A DNA stretch of 7,860 nt, taken from assembly GCA_937915475.1 (NCBI GenBank), contig CALGIR010000082.1, forward strand, positions 1 to 7,860, in the 5' to 3' direction. Origin of the DNA: an uncultured Bacteroidales bacterium (lineage in GTDB: Bacteria; Bacteroidota; Bacteroidia; Bacteroidales; Tenuifilaceae). The notes beneath the pieces are model-generated. The model was not told the origin of the DNA and searched no databases. It saw nothing but the letters and a program-made list of their open reading frames with translations. The translations under genes were made by a program, and so were the position numbers. Positions 6,291-7,860 of this stretch are shown in pieces (within the stretch, counting starts at the first letter, position 1; the number at the start of each line of letters is the position of its first letter).

Positions 6291-6797
6291 ATGAAAATAT
6301 ATAGGATAATATTTTTCGTGTTTTTCCTTTCTTCGTGCTCAGTTCTGCAAAAAACTGTTGAGGTTGATTTAAACCCAATGGATGTAGAGACTTTCTTGCA
6401 GGTGCCATTTGGCTATAGTGAAACCATTGATGGTTTTAAAAAGATAATGCCTGAGGGCACTCGCATTCAAAAGTTAATAAAACGAAACCCTCAAGCACAG
6501 CATAAACCTGATACAATCTATAGTTTTCTTTTTAAAAAGTCGAAGATCAGCATTTATAAAACACAGTTTAGCCAGGAGTTCCTTCTGGGAGGAAATGTGA
6601 AAAACAATGAAATAGAGTTAGCGAATGGCATTAGAAAAGGAATGACTAAGGAGCAGTTTTATCAATCGTTTACCAATCTGGAGTTTTCGCAACAGGATTC
6701 GGTTACGCTAAAAGAACCTAACATTGGCCGAACTGCAAACTTCTATTTTAACAGGAAAGATAAGCTAGAACGTTTTACGTTTACGGGTAAAAATTAA
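6291..6797 (+). CDS. Small lipoprotein of unknown function
   Basis: I do not recognise this 168-residue protein as a named family. It begins with a short signal peptide, 'MKIYRIIFFVFFLSSC', and the lipobox LSSC places the lipidated residue at Cys16. The mature protein is mixed charged/hydrophobic with no other membrane segment. A 'GIRKGMTKEQFYQSF' stretch (about 103-117) recalls the 'xGMTxxqv' turn-helix of BamE/SmpA-like small outer-membrane lipoproteins, but this is only a short resemblance. The C-terminus ('NFYFNRKDKLERFTFTG') looks like paired beta strands. The frame is open further upstream to a TTG at 6270. The ATG at 6291 is preferred because it puts the positive N-region and hydrophobic core at the usual distance from the lipobox. 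The gene converges on psd with a gap of only 13 bp and no clear terminator. It is probably membrane-anchored on the periplasmic side or at the outer membrane. Confidence 0.82.
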   Translation: MKIYRIIFFVFFLSSCSVLQKTVEVDLNPMDVETFLQVPFGYSETIDGFKKIMPEGTRIQKLIKRNPQAQHKPDTIYSFLFKKSKISIYKTQFSQEFLLGGNVKNNEIELANGIRKGMTKEQFYQSFTNLEFSQQDSVTLKEPNIGRTANFYFNRKDKLERFTFTGKN

Positions 6798-6810
6798 AGT
6801 TTACAGCATA

Positions 6811-7470
6811 TTATTTCTGTGGTATTACGGCAATAGTTGTTTGCGTACCTTTTACCTTTTGGCCAATATCTACTTTTATGGTAGAATTGAGGGGGAGAAA
6901 TAAATCAACCCTAGAGCCAAACTTGATGAATCCCATTTCTTCTCCCTGTTCAGTTTTACTACCCTTTCTTGCGTAGCATACAACCCTGCGGGCAAGATAA
7001 CCTGCAATTTGTCGAAATAGTATTTGGACGCCATCGGGACGTTTAACGGCGATTGAAGTACGCTCATTTAGCGTTGACGATTTGGGTTCCCATGCCACAA
7101 GGAATTTTCCAGGATGATATTTATGGTACACCACTTCACCCATAATTGGATACCAGTTGATATGTACATTCCATACCGACATGAATATAGATACCTGAAT
7201 ACACCTTTCCTTTAGAAACTCTGGTTCATCAACCTCTTCAATAACTACAATTGTTCCATCGCATGGCGAGAGCACGCTCTCGTTGCTTATAGTTGCTATT
7301 CGCTTAGGGTTTCTAAAGAAGCGTAGCATAAAAATATAAAAAGGCGCAGCTAACAGTAAGGCTATGTATAGGGCAACATTGCCTATAAAATACCATATTA
7401 GCGCACAAATAGCACCAAAAACAACTAATGCAATTAGTAATACTCTAAAACCTTCTTTGTGTATTGGCAT
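6811..7470 (-). CDS. psd: Phosphatidylserine decarboxylase, short (219-residue) type
   Basis: This enzyme converts phosphatidylserine to phosphatidylethanolamine at the cytoplasmic membrane, using a pyruvoyl group made by self-cleavage. Two hydrophobic segments (about 8-28 and 31-50) are followed by 'RFFRNP' (50-55). 'SPCDG' (68-72) is the family's SPADG-like motif with the conserved Asp71. 'MSVWNVHINW' (97-106) holds His103, and 'FIKFGSRVDLF' holds the Gly185-Ser186 cleavage site that yields the alpha-chain pyruvoyl. The short form with FGSR, as opposed to the LGST site of the longer E. coli-type enzyme, is common in Bacteroidetes and archaea. The Ala-to-Cys change in SPADG is the only notable deviation. 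The start at 7470 gives a normal N-terminus, and the upstream bases are A-rich with no Shine-Dalgarno. It lies 60 bp downstream of cdsA on the same strand, consistent with one transcript for phospholipid synthesis. No phosphatidylserine synthase gene is in the window. Confidence 0.95.
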   Translation of the reverse strand: MPIHKEGFRVLLIALVVFGAICALIWYFIGNVALYIALLLAAPFYIFMLRFFRNPKRIATISNESVLSPCDGTIVVIEEVDEPEFLKERCIQVSIFMSVWNVHINWYPIMGEVVYHKYHPGKFLVAWEPKSSTLNERTSIAVKRPDGVQILFRQIAGYLARRVVCYARKGSKTEQGEEMGFIKFGSRVDLFLPLNSTIKVDIGQKVKGTQTTIAVIPQK

Positions 7471-7530
7471 TTATTTTAATTTTATAAAGGGTTAACTTTT
7501 CAGTATAGCGTCACTAATATCTCCTACCCA

Positions 7531-7860
7531 CTATATTAACATCATCATTTCAAGATAAACAAAAACTATTGGTGCCGAAAGCAATATACAATCAAATCTA
7601 TCCAAAAAACCACCATGCCCAGGCAAAAATTTACCCGAATCTTTTACTCCAATACTACGCTTAAACATCGATTCAACCAAATCGCCAAAAACACCCATTA
7701 CGGCTGTAATTAACCCAATTACAAGCCAGTGAAAAAGTGATACTTCAACAAATAAAAGGGAAAGAATCCATGCGGTGAGCAATGTTGAAAAGATTCCTCC
7801 AATAAGCCCCTCCCACGATTTTTTCGGAGAAATGCGCGGGAACATCTTATTGCGGCCAAT
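7531..7860 (-). CDS. cdsA: Phosphatidate cytidylyltransferase, C-terminal part (5' end outside window)
   Basis: The reading frame continues to the window edge, so only the last 109 residues are seen. A methionine codon at 7845 is internal: the preceding codons read 'IGRNK', which continues the family's conserved run into 'MFPRISPKKSWEG'. The enzyme makes CDP-diacylglycerol from phosphatidate and CTP in the inner membrane. The complete CDP-diglyceride synthetase signature is present at bases 7591-7671: Ser, then Phe-Lys-Arg, Lys-Asp, Pro-Gly-His-Gly-Gly and Asp-Arg-Phe-Asp in the expected spacing. An Asp in 'FGDLVES' just before it is also conserved. About three hydrophobic membrane segments are visible, the last near the C-terminus ('APIVFVYLEMMMLI'). 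It is followed after 60 bp by psd, which acts two steps later in the same pathway. Confidence 0.96.
   Translation of the reverse strand: MGRNKMFPRISPKKSWEGLIGGIFSTLLTAWILSLLFVEVSLFHWLVIGLITAVMGVFGDLVESMFKRSIGVKDSGKFLPGHGGFLDRFDCILLSAPIVFVYLEMMMLI

Noticed and set aside
6770..6810. A possible terminator between the lipoprotein gene and psd (TTTAC-GG-GTAAA)
   Set aside because: The loop would be only two bases and there is no T run on either strand.
1..7860. Search for a CRISPR array, insertion sequence, phage, toxin-antitoxin or defence cluster
   Set aside because: No spaced short repeats, transposase motifs, integrase, or paired small genes were seen; all long coding regions are explained by secretion cargo, a flavoprotein, a lipoprotein and phospholipid synthesis.

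Overview
The window is most likely chromosomal DNA from a member of the Bacteroidota (Bacteroidetes). Two proteins end in a type IX secretion system (T9SS) type A C-terminal sorting domain, with 'YPNPF' about 70 residues from the end and a basic tail. The ribosome-binding regions are A-rich with no clear Shine-Dalgarno sequence. One plausible promoter resembles the Bacteroidetes -33/-7 type, and the cdsA-psd pair is an order seen in this phylum. The family or genus cannot be read from this window.

Layout from left to right. (1) Positions 1-1137 (+) hold the 3' end of a large secreted protein built of tandem ~113-residue beta-sandwich-like repeats and closed by a T9SS sorting domain. Two of the repeats share an exact 55-bp block. 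(2) A hairpin that looks bidirectional (1159-1197) separates it from a convergent FAD/NAD(P)H-dependent disulfide oxidoreductase-like flavoprotein (1268-2626, -). The 282-bp leader of that gene carries a candidate promoter and a 14-bp perfect dyad. (3) A 1042-residue secreted protease (2909-6037, -) resembles lysyl endopeptidase (Lys-C/API, family S1). It has a signal peptide, a propeptide, a complete catalytic triad, the six API cysteines and an Asp at the lysine-specificity position. A jelly-roll (cleaved-adhesin / choice-of-anchor J type) domain, a fibronectin III domain split by a ~200-residue insertion, and a T9SS sorting domain follow. A strong terminator lies just downstream. (4) An AT-rich divergent intergenic region precedes a small lipoprotein gene of unknown function (6291-6797, +). 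(5) The right end holds phosphatidylserine decarboxylase (psd, 6811-7470, -) and, upstream of it, the C-terminal part of phosphatidate cytidylyltransferase (cdsA, 7531 to the edge, -).

How the genes relate. cdsA and psd are two steps of phosphatidylethanolamine synthesis (CDP-diacylglycerol formation and phosphatidylserine decarboxylation) and are probably co-transcribed. The two T9SS cargo proteins are independent genes on opposite strands, and both are expected to be exported across the outer membrane and either anchored or released. The flavoprotein appears to be a single-gene unit.

I found no CRISPR array, insertion sequence, RNA gene or defence-like cluster. I also see no convincing multi-gene novel system. 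The points worth a second look are at the level of protein architecture and regulatory sequence.
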